Made by a program: the position numbers and the translations under genes
NCBI GenBank assembly: GCA_943788245.1
Contig: CALSPN010000048.1
Location: 17,686-81,685, forward strand
Direction: 5' to 3'
DNA length: 64,000 bases
DNA from: an uncultured Verrucomicrobiae bacterium
GTDB lineage: Bacteria; Verrucomicrobiota; Verrucomicrobiia; Limisphaerales; AAA164-E04
Shown here: in pieces, positions 55,935 through 64,000 of the stretch
How positions within the stretch are numbered: position 1 is the stretch's first letter
Layout of the letters: each line of letters starts with the position of its first letter
Notes under the pieces: generated by a model
Databases searched by the model: none
What the model was told of the DNA's origin: nothing
What the model saw: only the letters and a program-made list of their open reading frames with translations

Positions 55935-56516
55935 ATGCGGATTATAGGAGGCATTGCCGCCGGGCGTATTTTACAGGTTCCAAAAGGACTGGGCGTAAGA
56001 CCCACTCCAGACCTGGTCAAACAGGCTTTATTCAATAGCCTTGGCCCTAGAATACTGGAATCACGAGTGCTTGATCTCTTCAGTGGGAGCGGAGCTCTGG
56101 GCCTTGAGAGTCTGAGTCGCGGTGCAGAATACGTATTGAGCATTGAAAAATCGATCAAACACGCACGATGGATTCAGGGTAATGTCAAGGAATGTCGCAT
56201 CCCGAATGACCGGCATAAGATGAAAGTCCAGGATGTTTTCCCCGCGCTGAAACAGCTGGTTGAACAGGGCACACAATTTGACCTGATCATGGCGGATCCA
56301 CCCTTTGGCGAGAAAAACATAAACAAACGCTCCCAATCACTGTCACAACGTTTACTGGATGTGGCCGAATTACCCAGGATCTTGAGTCCTGATGGCCTTT
56401 TCCTGATGGGCCACACCAAGCGAGATGATGTGACCATTACCCCGTGGTGGGAATGCAGAAAAACCATGAAACATGGCGATTCTATGTTTGAGTTTCTGGC
56501 ACCAGTTTCATCTTAG
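55935..56516 (+). CDS. rsmD: 16S rRNA (guanine(966)-N(2))-methyltransferase RsmD
   Basis: Methylates G966 of 16S rRNA using SAM. 193 residues from ATG 55935, the family length. Typical pieces are MRIIGGIAAGRILQVP, VRPTPDLVKQALFNSLG, SAM motif VLDLFSGSGALGLESLSRGA and catalytic DPPF in DLIMADPPFGEKN. The frame opens upstream at 55893, inside the preceding gene; MRIIGG is the conserved start. The 4-base gap suggests co-transcription with the small hypothetical gene before it. Confidence 0.94.
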   Translation: MRIIGGIAAGRILQVPKGLGVRPTPDLVKQALFNSLGPRILESRVLDLFSGSGALGLESLSRGAEYVLSIEKSIKHARWIQGNVKECRIPNDRHKMKVQDVFPALKQLVEQGTQFDLIMADPPFGEKNINKRSQSLSQRLLDVAELPRILSPDGLFLMGHTKRDDVTITPWWECRKTMKHGDSMFEFLAPVSS

Positions 56517-56624
56517 GATTCCAGTTAAGGTCGATCAGGCTGGATTGAGCTTGATACATCAAGCCAGATCGCTGAGGGGAATCCTCATCGGGCACAAGGG
56601 TGATTCCAGAACTTGTGGACCAGC

Positions 56625-57800
56625 ATGCCTGAAAAGATAACCAACAAAGTGCAGAATCACCCCCGGCTGGCCTGGGTGGATAACCTGCGGACCTTCATCA
56701 TTTTCCTTGTCGTCAGCATGCATGCATGCGTGACCTATAGTTACGTTGGAGGATGGTACATCAATTATCCTCCGGGGCCTTCTCCATTCGAGCAGCTCAT
56801 ATTTATTCTCTGGCAAGCTCACCTCCAGTCATTTTTCATGGGCTTGCTCTTTTTTATCGCTGGAGTGTTTGCACATCGAACAATGAAAAAGCGTGGAATT
56901 GGGGGACTTATGAAAGAACGTTGGATCAGGCTTGGGATACCTTCCATGCTCTACATGATTTGCATGCAACCCTTGATCGTTTATGCAACGCTCCAGAAAC
57001 CAAAAGGTCCAGACCTCCCCTCGTTCATGAGCTATTGGTACGAGTATTTGAGCTCAGGCAGTGTTCTGGGAGGGAGCGGGCCCATGTGGTTTGCCGTGGC
57101 GTTGTGGATTTTTTGCTGTGGCTATGCAATAAAACAGATGTTCGATGGAGAAATTCGATTAATGACACCTCGCTCACAACCGCCAAAGCCCTCTGATCTG
57201 TGGCTTTTCGGATTTGGCCTTGTATGCTGTTCCTTTCTGGTGAGGCTTGCATACCCACTGGGCTCCCACATTTTCAACATGCAATTAGGTTTTTTTACGC
57301 AATACATTGCTGTGTTCAGTCTCGGAATTATTGCGGACCGAAAAGGATGGTTTGAGGCACTGGTCATTTCCAATCATGCGCGCTCAGCGGGATGGATGGG
57401 GCTCATCATTGGCCCTCTGTTTTTGGTTGGTTTGGTCGCAGCAGGTGGGCCTCCACCGCAGGATGGCACCATTGTCTACAGCGGCGGGTGGAATCCCTGG
57501 GCCTTTGGTCTCTCTTTCTGGGAACAATTGACCGGACTCTCGCTTGCTTTGGGCCTCATGTTCTGGTTTCGCAAGCTGGGCAACACCACCCACTTTTTTG
57601 CCAGTTGGTTGTCAAGAAGGAGTTTTGGAGTTTACATGCTTCATTCACCGATCATGGTTGCGTTCACTCCTGTGTGCAATTCCATCGCAGACACCAGTCG
57701 CCTGATAGCCGCGGCTATTTTGACAATCCTAAGTCTTGTAGCATCCTACATCGCAACAGACCTGATCCTTCGAATACATGGAATCAAGAAATTTATTTAA
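56625..57800 (+). CDS. Acyltransferase-3 family membrane protein
   Basis: About 391 residues with roughly ten TM helices. The opening RLAWVDNLRTFIIFLVVSMHA carries the conserved Arg and His of the acyltransferase-3 family, and QSFFMGLLFFIAGVFAHRTM and GVYMLHSPIMVAF are typical of it. Members O-acylate sugars or polysaccharides at the inner membrane (OatA/OafA-like). The target here is unknown. ATG 56625 is preferred to TTG 56613. Confidence 0.9.
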   Translation: MPEKITNKVQNHPRLAWVDNLRTFIIFLVVSMHACVTYSYVGGWYINYPPGPSPFEQLIFILWQAHLQSFFMGLLFFIAGVFAHRTMKKRGIGGLMKERWIRLGIPSMLYMICMQPLIVYATLQKPKGPDLPSFMSYWYEYLSSGSVLGGSGPMWFAVALWIFCCGYAIKQMFDGEIRLMTPRSQPPKPSDLWLFGFGLVCCSFLVRLAYPLGSHIFNMQLGFFTQYIAVFSLGIIADRKGWFEALVISNHARSAGWMGLIIGPLFLVGLVAAGGPPPQDGTIVYSGGWNPWAFGLSFWEQLTGLSLALGLMFWFRKLGNTTHFFASWLSRRSFGVYMLHSPIMVAFTPVCNSIADTSRLIAAAILTILSLVASYIATDLILRIHGIKKFI

Positions 57801-57813
57801 ACCACCTGATTCA

Positions 57814-58762
57814 ATGAACCAAAAGACCATTCTTTCATTTGGGGAAGTTTTATGGGATTTGCTACCAGAGGGTGCTGTCATCGGAGGGGCACCATGCAAT
57901 TTCGCCTTCCGGATGCATAACAGAGGGCACCGGAGCATCATGGTGTCGAGTCTGGGTTCAGATACAAATGGCACAAAGGCTCAAAAAGAATTGATCAGAC
58001 TTGGCCTGCCGCTGGAAGGGCTTCAGTTCGTTTCACAATTCCCCACAGGAACGGTAGAAGTCTCTCTGGATGCAGATCGCAACCCTAACTATTATATCGT
58101 TCCCGGGGTGGCTTATGATCAGATAGAGCTCAATCCTTATCTCGAAAAGATTATCAGCGAGGTGGACGTCATTTATTTCGGTACACTTGCTCAACGTTCA
58201 ACCAGATCTAGGGATACTCTGCATTGGTTGCTCAACCATTCACCAACCTGTGCTGTCAAAGTGTATGACGTTAACCTGCGGAAAAACTGCTACAACAAGC
58301 AAACAATCCAAGAATCATTATTGCAGGCAGACATATTAAAACTCAGCGATGAGGAAACAGATGAGAGTTGCGAACTTTTTTGGGTTGGATAACAAAGACC
58401 TGATCAAAATGGGAAGGCACCTCGTGAATCAATGGAATCTGAAATGTTGCTTGATCACGCTCGGGTCAAAGGGGGCGCTGGCCTTTGATGAAGAAGGTGA
58501 AACGATTTACCAACCGGGATTCAAAGTCGAATTGAAAGAACCAGTGGGAGCGGGAGACGCATGCACTGCGGGCTTTATTGACCATTATCTGAAAAAGGAT
58601 CTATTGAAAAAGTGTTGTCAAGTCGGGTGCGGATTAGGTGCACTGGTCGCAACTCAATCGGGCGCTACTGAGCTTGTTTCCATGGAAACCTTGGAACGCT
58701 TTCTGAATACTTGCTCGGAATTTCAGATAGATGCTCGTTTTAAGCACCTGATTCCATCATAA
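57814..58762 (+). CDS. PfkB-family carbohydrate kinase (fructokinase-like), broken by a single-base frameshift
   Basis: Ribokinase-fold sugar kinase, probably fructokinase. The first frame from ATG 57814 encodes FGEVLWDLLPEGAVIGGAP, FAFRMHNRGHRSIMVSSLG and ADILKLSDEETD, then stops at 58390. The second frame resumes with NFFGLDNKDLIKMGRHLVN and encodes the C-terminal half with the catalytic PfkB signature PVGAGDACTAGFIDHYL. One extra T in the T6 run at 58376-58381 explains the break: with five T's the text reads SCELFGLDNKDL, as expected for the family. The whole gene would encode about 315 residues. nagA follows after 7 bases, so both probably serve amino-sugar or sugar use. Confidence 0.85.
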
Positions 58763-58769
58763 AGAACGC

Positions 58770-59903
58770 ATGTCCACTCACATCCAGTCCATTACGGGCA
58801 GACATTGGGAAACAGGCGATTGGATAAGCATCGAGTTCAATCAGAAAAAGATCCTGAGTGTTTCAAGTGCAGCCCAAGGATCAAGGAATGCTCCATGGTT
58901 AGCTCCAAGCTTACTTGATCTTCAGGTAAATGGCTATGGAGGCGTTGACTTTCAAAAACAAAGCTTAACCGAGGCATCCTTGATGAAGTCAGTTGAAGCT
59001 TTGAATAGAGACGGTTGCCCACGTTTTTTTTTGACACTTACAACCACAGACTGGCCATCTATTCTAGGCAAACTCAAGCGCATCAAGGCATGGCGTGATC
59101 ATAATCCAACTCTGCGGGAATGCATCGCAGGTTGGCATGTAGAAGGCCCTTTTTTATCTGAAGAGCCTGGGTATTGTGGCGCGCATGACACCTCTGTCAT
59201 GGAAGATCCAAGCCCTGAAAAAATAAATGTGTTGAAGGAAATCACGCAAACAGATCCCACCCTCCTCACTCTGGCACCCGAGCGACCTAACTCCATGGAA
59301 TCGATACTTCACGCATCTCAGCTAGGAATGCGCGTAAGTTTGGGACACACAAATGCAGGTACCGCTTGTTTGAGAGCTGCAGCCAGCGCAGGTGCAACGG
59401 GGTTCACACATCTGGGTAATGCCTGCCCTCAAAAACTGGATAGACACGATAATCTCATATTTCGAGCACTTGATTCCGCAAACTGGATGACTGGAATCAT
59501 ACCTGACGGTGTCCATGTGTCGCCGGCTCTATTTCGTATACTTCATAAACTGATTCCACTGAACGAAATTTATTATACCACCGATGCCATGTCAGCAGCG
59601 GGAGCAGCGCCGGGCAGATACACGATTGGAAACATCGAGGTAGAGGTGGGTGATGATCAGGTTGTCCGTCAACCTGGTCAAAGCAACTTTGCTGGATCCG
59701 CTCTGAGACCCAGTGAAGGAATAACGCGGGCAGCAAGGATGCTTCACACAAACTGGCGGGATGTGTGGAGCCATTTCTCTGAAATTCCCTCTCGTTGGAT
59801 GGGATTACCCACTGGCTTGCATGCAGGCGCGCCCTCAAATTTCAGTATCGTACGAGGGGACGTGAACGTGGCGCTATCCATCGAAGTCAACAAGCCTGCT
59901 TGA
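58770..59903 (+). CDS. nagA: N-acetylglucosamine-6-phosphate deacetylase
   Basis: Removes acetate from GlcNAc-6-phosphate in amino-sugar use and wall recycling. 377 residues, amidohydrolase fold. LLDLQVNGYGGVDF opens the barrel; metal and substrate residues lie in GWHVEGPFLSEE, SLGHTNAGT, FTHLGNACPQK, GIIPDGVHVSP and TTDAMSAAG, with the catalytic Asp in the last. The family's usual THLFNAM is THLGNAC here. Start ATG 58770, 7 bases after the sugar kinase. No nagB or PTS gene is present in the window. Confidence 0.94.
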   Translation: MSTHIQSITGRHWETGDWISIEFNQKKILSVSSAAQGSRNAPWLAPSLLDLQVNGYGGVDFQKQSLTEASLMKSVEALNRDGCPRFFLTLTTTDWPSILGKLKRIKAWRDHNPTLRECIAGWHVEGPFLSEEPGYCGAHDTSVMEDPSPEKINVLKEITQTDPTLLTLAPERPNSMESILHASQLGMRVSLGHTNAGTACLRAAASAGATGFTHLGNACPQKLDRHDNLIFRALDSANWMTGIIPDGVHVSPALFRILHKLIPLNEIYYTTDAMSAAGAAPGRYTIGNIEVEVGDDQVVRQPGQSNFAGSALRPSEGITRAARMLHTNWRDVWSHFSEIPSRWMGLPTGLHAGAPSNFSIVRGDVNVALSIEVNKPA

Positions 59904-60714
59904 CTGGCCTTCTTTGCCGAGCATTCATGAGGTGAGCATATTTCGCAGAGGAATACTTTGATTGATTGCTGAGTTTACCTTGTCAAATTGCACAGAGAAC
60001 CCCATACAGCCAAACAAAGCATCTCCTGGGTGGATATAACAGGAAATTCAGCAAAGAGGCCAACATACTAGCTGACAATTAAATACGACATCATGTAGGA
60101 GGCAACCCGAACCGCAGCGCAAAATAGTTTGTTTTATTATATTTTTAGATATTTTTAACGATTAGTTAATTTATTTCCGGGATACACTTTTTTTTTACAT
60201 ATTTATTACCAACTGCTTATTTTTTTAGATATACATTATTTAGAAAAGTCTAGCAAGGAACGGTTTGGGACTAAAACTATTTCTCGAAATCGTCATGGTC
60301 GATGGAAGCCAGATAAGATGGGGAAAAGATAAGCGGATGCAAGTGCCATTGGAAATAATACTTCTATTCTCCATTTTGGCCGCTTTAAACGGACTTACTC
60401 CCATTTACAAATACGCTCCTGTTAATCTCCTTGATTCTACATCGCATCGCTTGCGAAATGATCCTGCTAAAGCATTTAAAGCACGGTTTTCGGATTCCCG
60501 ACTATAGGTTCATACCTATTTTTCTTCATTTTTATTTTTTTACACTTGCAGTGACTATAGGTTTACGTCCGAAGGTGACTATAGACAATAGTTTGGTGCA
60601 GTAAATGGATTGCATGAACAAATAAATAAGAATCCAACTTGTATAGAATATGCTTAGGTAATAATATTCACTTTTCTATCTCAAATTTTATTAAATCACT
60701 TAGGTCCGGTGGAA
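59904..60714. other. AT-rich spacer at the start of an accessory-looking region
   Basis: No supported gene. The section 60120-60250 is strongly AT-rich, with TTTTTAGATAT occurring twice (about 60142 and 60223). A possible 80-residue frame at 60265-60507 (TTG start) has no family-like content and is not called. Downstream of it lie the GACTATAG repeats listed separately. Confidence 0.5.
60500..60584. repeat. Three GACTATAG repeats plus a dyad upstream of the MerR gene
   Basis: GACTATAG occurs at 60500-60507, 60553-60560 and 60577-60584. The first is followed by a perfect 6-bp dyad, ATAGGT (60504-60509) and ACCTAT (60514-60519), with a 4-base spacer. The elements end about 130 bases before the MerR-type gene start. 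Repeats of this kind upstream of a DNA-binding regulator may be its operator; that is inference. Confidence 0.5.
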
Positions 60715-61082
60715 ATGTCCAAAACTACTACAATATCTGAATTGGCATCAAATTCAGTCTATCGCGCAGTACGTTGTTGTATTACGACAGAATTGGACTG
60801 TTGCGACCAAGTAAACGAACATCGACTGGCCATCGTAGATACGACCAAGAGGATTATGAAAGGTTGAGGTTGATTTGCGCACTTCGAAAAGTGGGATTAA
60901 GCCTTCAGGACGTGATCATGTTACTTGATGAATTCACTGAACCTGATCAGGTTCGCAAGATGCTTCAAAAACGCTCCATGGAGGTGGTCCATGAAATGCA
61001 ATCGTTAGAAAAGCAGAACCTTGTATTAACAGATATGATTTCAAAATTGAAACATCTAAAGAGCAGATTCGCAAATGGTTAG
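60715..61082 (+). CDS. MerR-family transcriptional regulator, frameshifted by one base
   Basis: From ATG 60715 (with GGTGGA just upstream) the frame reads MSKTTTISELAS and then loses sense. After adding one A to the A3 run at 60750-60752 it continues KFSLSRSTLLYYDRIGLLRP and then, in the open frame from 60774, SKRTSTGHRRYDQEDYERLR, a complete MerR-type winged HTH, followed by a dimerisation helix (RKMLQKRSMEVVHEMQSLE). About 122 residues; no effector-binding domain is visible, so the signal is unknown. It could bind the GACTATAG elements upstream. Either a broken regulator or a sequencing slip. Confidence 0.82.
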
Positions 61083-61372
61083 AAACATTTGGTTAATGTT
61101 TCGGTTTGCAGATTGCGAGGCTTGTTCAGTGAAGACAGAGGAAGCAACTAAGTGAAAATGAAATAATTCGATTGAATAAATGTCGTGCACAATAAAGACA
61201 ACCAAATAGCTATTTACCTTTGTGTGACTGTTTTGTTTACGCTCATCAGTTTTTGCACCGACCCAACCATTGCCGTTGAGTGTGACAGAAAGATTGGCGT
61301 CAGAGAAAACGGTAACCCGTGTATCCATGGAGGAATACTACCTTTGCGGGGATTTCTTACCCTCCTGCAAAA
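61083..61372. other. Spacer between regulator and kinase genes
   Basis: Short frames occur on both strands, including one with a hydrophobic start at 61185 (YLCVTVLFTLISFCTDPTI), but none joins convincingly to the kinase or to a known family. Treated as uncalled. Confidence 0.35.
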
Positions 61373-62270
61373 ATGCAGACCAATGCTCGAATTTCAAATC
61401 CGGTGGTTTATGCATTCATTTTTGCTTTTTGCTTAATGGTCGTTTCCTTGATTTATTTTTTGGTAAAAAATAAATTCTTTTCCGAAGGCTCTGAATCAAA
61501 CCGAACAGAAACTAAAAGCCAAAGATGATAAACTATTGAGAGTGCAACAAAATTTAGAGGATGCACTTTCAATCAAAACCCATTTCCTTGCTACCGTCTC
61601 TCACGAAATCCGCACACCAGTAAACGGTATTGTGGGAATGAATCAACTGCTTCTGGAAACCGGCCTCAATGAAAGACAAAAAGACTATGCCAAAACAGCT
61701 AATAATTGTGGTCATAAATTGATAGAAACAGTGGACGCAATATTAGAATACTCAAGTCTTCAAGCAGGCAAGCTACTGATAAAGGAAGCTGATTTTGATT
61801 TAAGATCTGTTCTGGATAAAACAATTCAAAAGGCCCAAAAAAATGCAGCTAAAAAGAAAATCAAACTTGAGATCGAAACTAGCCAGTTTTTGCCAAAAAG
61901 GTTGATTGGCGACCAGTATTGTATCAGGCAAATTATTCAGAAACTTTTAAATAATTCTCTCAAGTTTTCCAAACACGGCGGAACAGTAACGTTTCGGACG
62001 GAATTGCTGGAATCTAGTTCAGAACACCACACAATCCGCTTTGAAGTAGAGGATTCTGGGCCTGGGATTCCGGATGCTTTCCGTGATAAGATCTTTACCC
62101 CTTTCGCACAAGGTGATGGATCCTCCACTCGTGAATATGAGGGATTAGGCCTGGGGTTAGCTATCAGCAAGAGTATTACCAGCGCTATTGGTGGTGAGCT
62201 TAATTTTGAATCTAACAAAGGAAAAGGCGCTCGCTTCTGGTTAAAAGTAAATTTGAGAAAATCTAATTGA
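61373..62270 (+). CDS. Membrane-anchored histidine kinase, frameshifted by one base
   Basis: Sensor histidine kinase. The first frame (ATG 61373) encodes one TM helix (VVYAFIFAFCLMVVSLIYFL) and KNKFFSEG, then runs to a stop at 61526. The second frame encodes ALNQTEQKLKAKDDKLLRVQ (coiled coil), HisKA with phosphoacceptor His in ATVSHEIRTPVNGIVGMNQ, and HATPase_c with QKLLNNSLKFSKHGG, VEDSGPGIPDAFRD and GLGLGLAISKSITSAIGG. Deleting one G of GG 61487-61488 joins them as ...FFSEALNQTEQ. No receiver domain and no large periplasmic sensor are seen. The N-terminus could also be at 61319. The neighbouring MerR gene may be unrelated. Confidence 0.82.
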
Positions 62271-62359
62271 AAAAACGCTACCTCTTTAATGACAGATACT
62301 CATTTCGATTAAACCCAAGTCCGTATTATTTTTAAATATTAGACCAAAAGAAATAAAAA

Positions 62360-62750
62360 ATGAAGACAGAAGAAATCTTAAAACAATACCAGGAATTACA
62401 TGACAGCTTAAAAAAGAAGAAGTCAGTACTCATTGAGGAAATCCAGAAAATTGATAAAGCGTTAAGCACCAATGGAGGTCAGTTGAACTCAGAAAAATGC
62501 GAGTTTGACGCTGAAGGAAGCTATCACAGAGATTACAAACAAGACTCCAAAAACAAAGAAACAGATTTTGAGCGAACTCATCTCCTTGGGATATCATTTT
62601 TCAACAACAACACCTATTAACTCCATCAATGCTACCCTTTATCTAAAAGATACATTCAATAACAAAAATGGCTATTTCAGTCCTTTAAACAGGCCAAATC
62701 AGAACAGAGAGTTAGAATCAACAGAATCTGATGCGCAATGTTTCGGATAA
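62360..62750 (+). CDS. Coiled-coil plus HARE-HTH-like protein, frameshifted by one base
   Basis: From ATG 62360 the first frame encodes a coiled coil (EEILKQYQELHDSLKKKKSV, EEIQKIDKALST). After an A5 run (62493-62497) the reading continues in another frame, where adding one A gives SEKNASLTLKEAITEITNK and then KKQILSELISLGYHFSTTT and NSINATLYLKDTFNN, a pattern like the HARE-HTH/winged-helix domain (LKEAI...I...L...GY.F....P..S...TL). So the intact product would be about 129 residues with helical and HTH parts. Function unknown; probably DNA-binding. No stop-free single frame exists as given. Confidence 0.6.
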
Positions 62751-63093
62751 TTTATACTATCCAGAATTTGACCTGACAGGTCGCCCTGTTTGGAAAAGTT
62801 GAGATACTTTTTTACCCCATAGAGGTTCGCCTTACGCGAAGGGGTCCAGAATGAGCAATTTCACTCCCACCAGAGTATTGCTCTTTTTTTTATGCTGCTT
62901 ATTGATATTTGCTCGATACTATTCCTTCTTGAGCCGCAGATGGTCCCAATGCATTAGGTCTGTAAGCAAGGGTCTGAGGTGTGCTAGAATTTTCGACCAT
63001 TTCATGAAAAACCGAACGCAATGAAAAGGTCGATTTGAATGAATACTTGTACAGTTACCACCGTTCAAGTCAGCTGAAAACTAAAAAAAATCA
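62751..63093. other. Spacer with terminator, no recognised gene
   Basis: Contains the hairpin TTCGC-cttac-GCGAA-like stem at 62827-62841 and a terminator (see next entry). No gene is supported. Confidence 0.4.
62854..62892 (+). terminator. Probable Rho-independent terminator
   Basis: GAGCAAT (62854-62860) pairs with ATTGCTC (62878-62884) across a 17-base loop, followed by a run of eight T's. It lies about 100 bases after the HARE-HTH-like gene. Confidence 0.65.
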
Positions 63094-63417
63094 GTGTTAA
63101 TAGGCGAAATAAATCCATATCAGTCACTCGCGTGCAAAGAGTTGGATATTCTTATCGATGAAGAGCTCTTCGGAGGAGTCGGTGGGTCGTCTTGCCCGTC
63201 CTATTCCACTGATGACAGTTTGGTTCAAAAAATAAGGCGAAAGCTCCAAAACGCCTACGGCACTCAAGTTACCTTGGGCAGGACTCGCATAGAATCCAAA
63301 CCCTATTTCTCACGCTATGGGACAGATCCAAGTACAAGCACCGAGGTTTTAGCCGAGACAAAATCCCTTTCGATATGCCGTATGGCGCTTCTGCTCATCC
63401 AGCGAAACAAAGATTGA
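63094..63417 (+). CDS. Hypothetical protein resembling the phage ABA-sandwich (BC1872-like) domain
   Basis: 107 residues from GTG 63094. Pattern features recall the phage ABA-sandwich domain: an opening ELDILIDEELFGG, then PSYSTDDSLVQKIRRKL in place of the common PYSTD.....V..KL, and a final SLSICRMALLLIQ in place of AICRAAL. This is a judgement by eye and the domain is not confirmed. If right, the gene is of prophage origin; no other phage gene is seen. A short non-coding gap follows before yebC. Confidence 0.45.
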   Translation: MLIGEINPYQSLACKELDILIDEELFGGVGGSSCPSYSTDDSLVQKIRRKLQNAYGTQVTLGRTRIESKPYFSRYGTDPSTSTEVLAETKSLSICRMALLLIQRNKD

Positions 63418-63557
63418 TCCTATTTGCTTCGACCTATTGTCACCATCGAAGTGTGTTTTTTACCAGCATCAACTCCACTCCTTTTCCTTAAATGAATATG
63501 GGAATTGGTATAGTAACAGAAATTTGATCCGCCAACATATTCATAACCAGATAACTT

Positions 63558-64000
63558 TTATTCAAGCGCAACCCAAATCCGGTGAACATCATCATGGTCA
63601 TCCAAAATTTCCAAAAACTCGCCTACTTCCTCTCTCTGCTCATCAGAAAGATTGCATAGGTTCTTGGGAACGTAACCGGGCTCACTGGTTACAACTTTCC
63701 ACCCGTTTCCTGCCAGCCATTGTGAAACAGAATGGATATCCCCTCGCTCGCAGAGGAAGCGAGCCCCCAATGCATCCTCTGGAATATCATCATTCTGATT
63801 AGTATCCAATGGTTCGACCTCATTGGCGCCTGCTTCAATAGCAGCTTCTTCCAAATCGACTTCAGCCATTTCTCGATGAGCTTCAACCATACCCACCAAA
63901 TCAAATAGAAATTTGTTACTGCCGGGGGCACCCAACTGACCTTTGCGAAATAATACCCGCAGTTCAGGAGCCGTGCGATTCGGGTTATCAGTCAGGGTCT
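63558..64000 (-). CDS. YebC/PmpR-family transcriptional regulator, 5' truncated by window edge
   Basis: The reading frame is open to the window end, so only the C-terminal part (about 147 residues) is visible. Family-like segments are LTDNPNRTAPELRVLF, GAPGSNKFLFDLVGMV, AAIEAGANEVEPLD and ILDDHDDVHRIWVALE, matching the YebC/TACO1 group, which binds DNA or ribosomes (some members help relieve translation stalling). An internal ATG at 63935 is not the start. Orientation puts the true start beyond base 64000. Confidence 0.92.
   Translation of the reverse strand, partial: TLTDNPNRTAPELRVLFRKGQLGAPGSNKFLFDLVGMVEAHREMAEVDLEEAAIEAGANEVEPLDTNQNDDIPEDALGARFLCERGDIHSVSQWLAGNGWKVVTSEPGYVPKNLCNLSDEQREEVGEFLEILDDHDDVHRIWVALE

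Noticed and set aside
60265..60507. An 80-residue ORF on the plus strand in the AT-rich spacer (TTG start, hydrophobic centre)
   Set aside because: No family resemblance, no ribosome-binding site and a weak start codon; length is within chance for this region.
61185..61436. A plus-strand ORF with a hydrophobic start just before the second histidine kinase
   Set aside because: Its frame overlaps the kinase TM region in a different frame and cannot be joined by one base to a sensible sensor domain.

Overview
The window (about 47% G+C by eye, with an AT-rich patch near 60.1-60.3 kb) reads as the chromosome of a Verrucomicrobiota-type bacterium of the PVC superphylum. The signs are a prepilin-like protein of the H-X9-DG kind plus a decayed paralogue, a giant ThuA/heme-c/HEAT protein of the PVC-specific type, CotH/lamin-tail secreted proteins, PQQ-like beta-propellers, a phytanoyl-CoA dioxygenase-like enzyme and a secreted xylose-isomerase-like TIM barrel. 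No rRNA, tRNA, CRISPR array, insertion sequence or integrase was recognised. Species and genus cannot be set from the sequence alone.

Layout. 1-8.9 kb: end of asnS, a FecR-TPR-beta-barrel fusion paired with a CHASE2 adenylate cyclase, a secreted sugar isomerase/epimerase-like protein and a low-molecular-weight tyrosine phosphatase. 9.4-14.9 kb: purK, an HDOD signalling protein, a prepilin-like protein, a clear bidirectional terminator, a PhyH-family dioxygenase and a pseudogene of a second prepilin-like protein. 15-24 kb: pyruvate carboxylase, an S/N/G-rich secreted protein, moeA, ubiE/menG, and fdhD translationally coupled to a secreted esterase. 24-32 kb: two very large secreted proteins. 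32.4-36.9 kb: an FmdB-like small protein, a PF10023-like aminopeptidase lipoprotein, prmC, murA, a membrane-anchored hypothetical and a tiny zinc-ribbon gene. 37.4-44.1 kb: a heavy-metal RND efflux cassette (TolC/CzcC-like, adaptor, pump) bracketed by two His/Cys-rich small secreted proteins, then an NhaC-type antiporter.

45.8-48.4 kb holds a hybrid histidine kinase broken across three reading frames. 50.1-55.6 kb is a compact five-gene operon: an E1-like ThiF/MoeB enzyme, a signal-peptide/TM protein of unknown family, an FtsX permease, a LolD/MacB-type ATPase and a PQQ-like propeller. It is the best candidate here for an undescribed system. 55.6-59.9 kb has a small hypothetical, rsmD, an acyltransferase-3 protein, a frameshifted fructokinase-like gene and nagA. 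59.9-63.5 kb is an accessory-looking region: an AT-rich spacer with GACTATAG repeats, a MerR regulator, a histidine kinase, a coiled-coil/HARE-HTH-like gene and a phage-ABA-sandwich-like ORF. The window ends inside a yebC-family gene.

A recurring oddity is the number of genes broken by a single-base indel in a short homopolymer: the kinase 5' end near 48286, fructokinase near 58376, MerR near 60750, kinase near 61487 and HARE-HTH near 62493. All lie in the last 18 kb. Restoring one base gives a family-typical protein in each case. This points either to homopolymer sequencing errors or to true gene decay or slippage; the sequence alone cannot decide.
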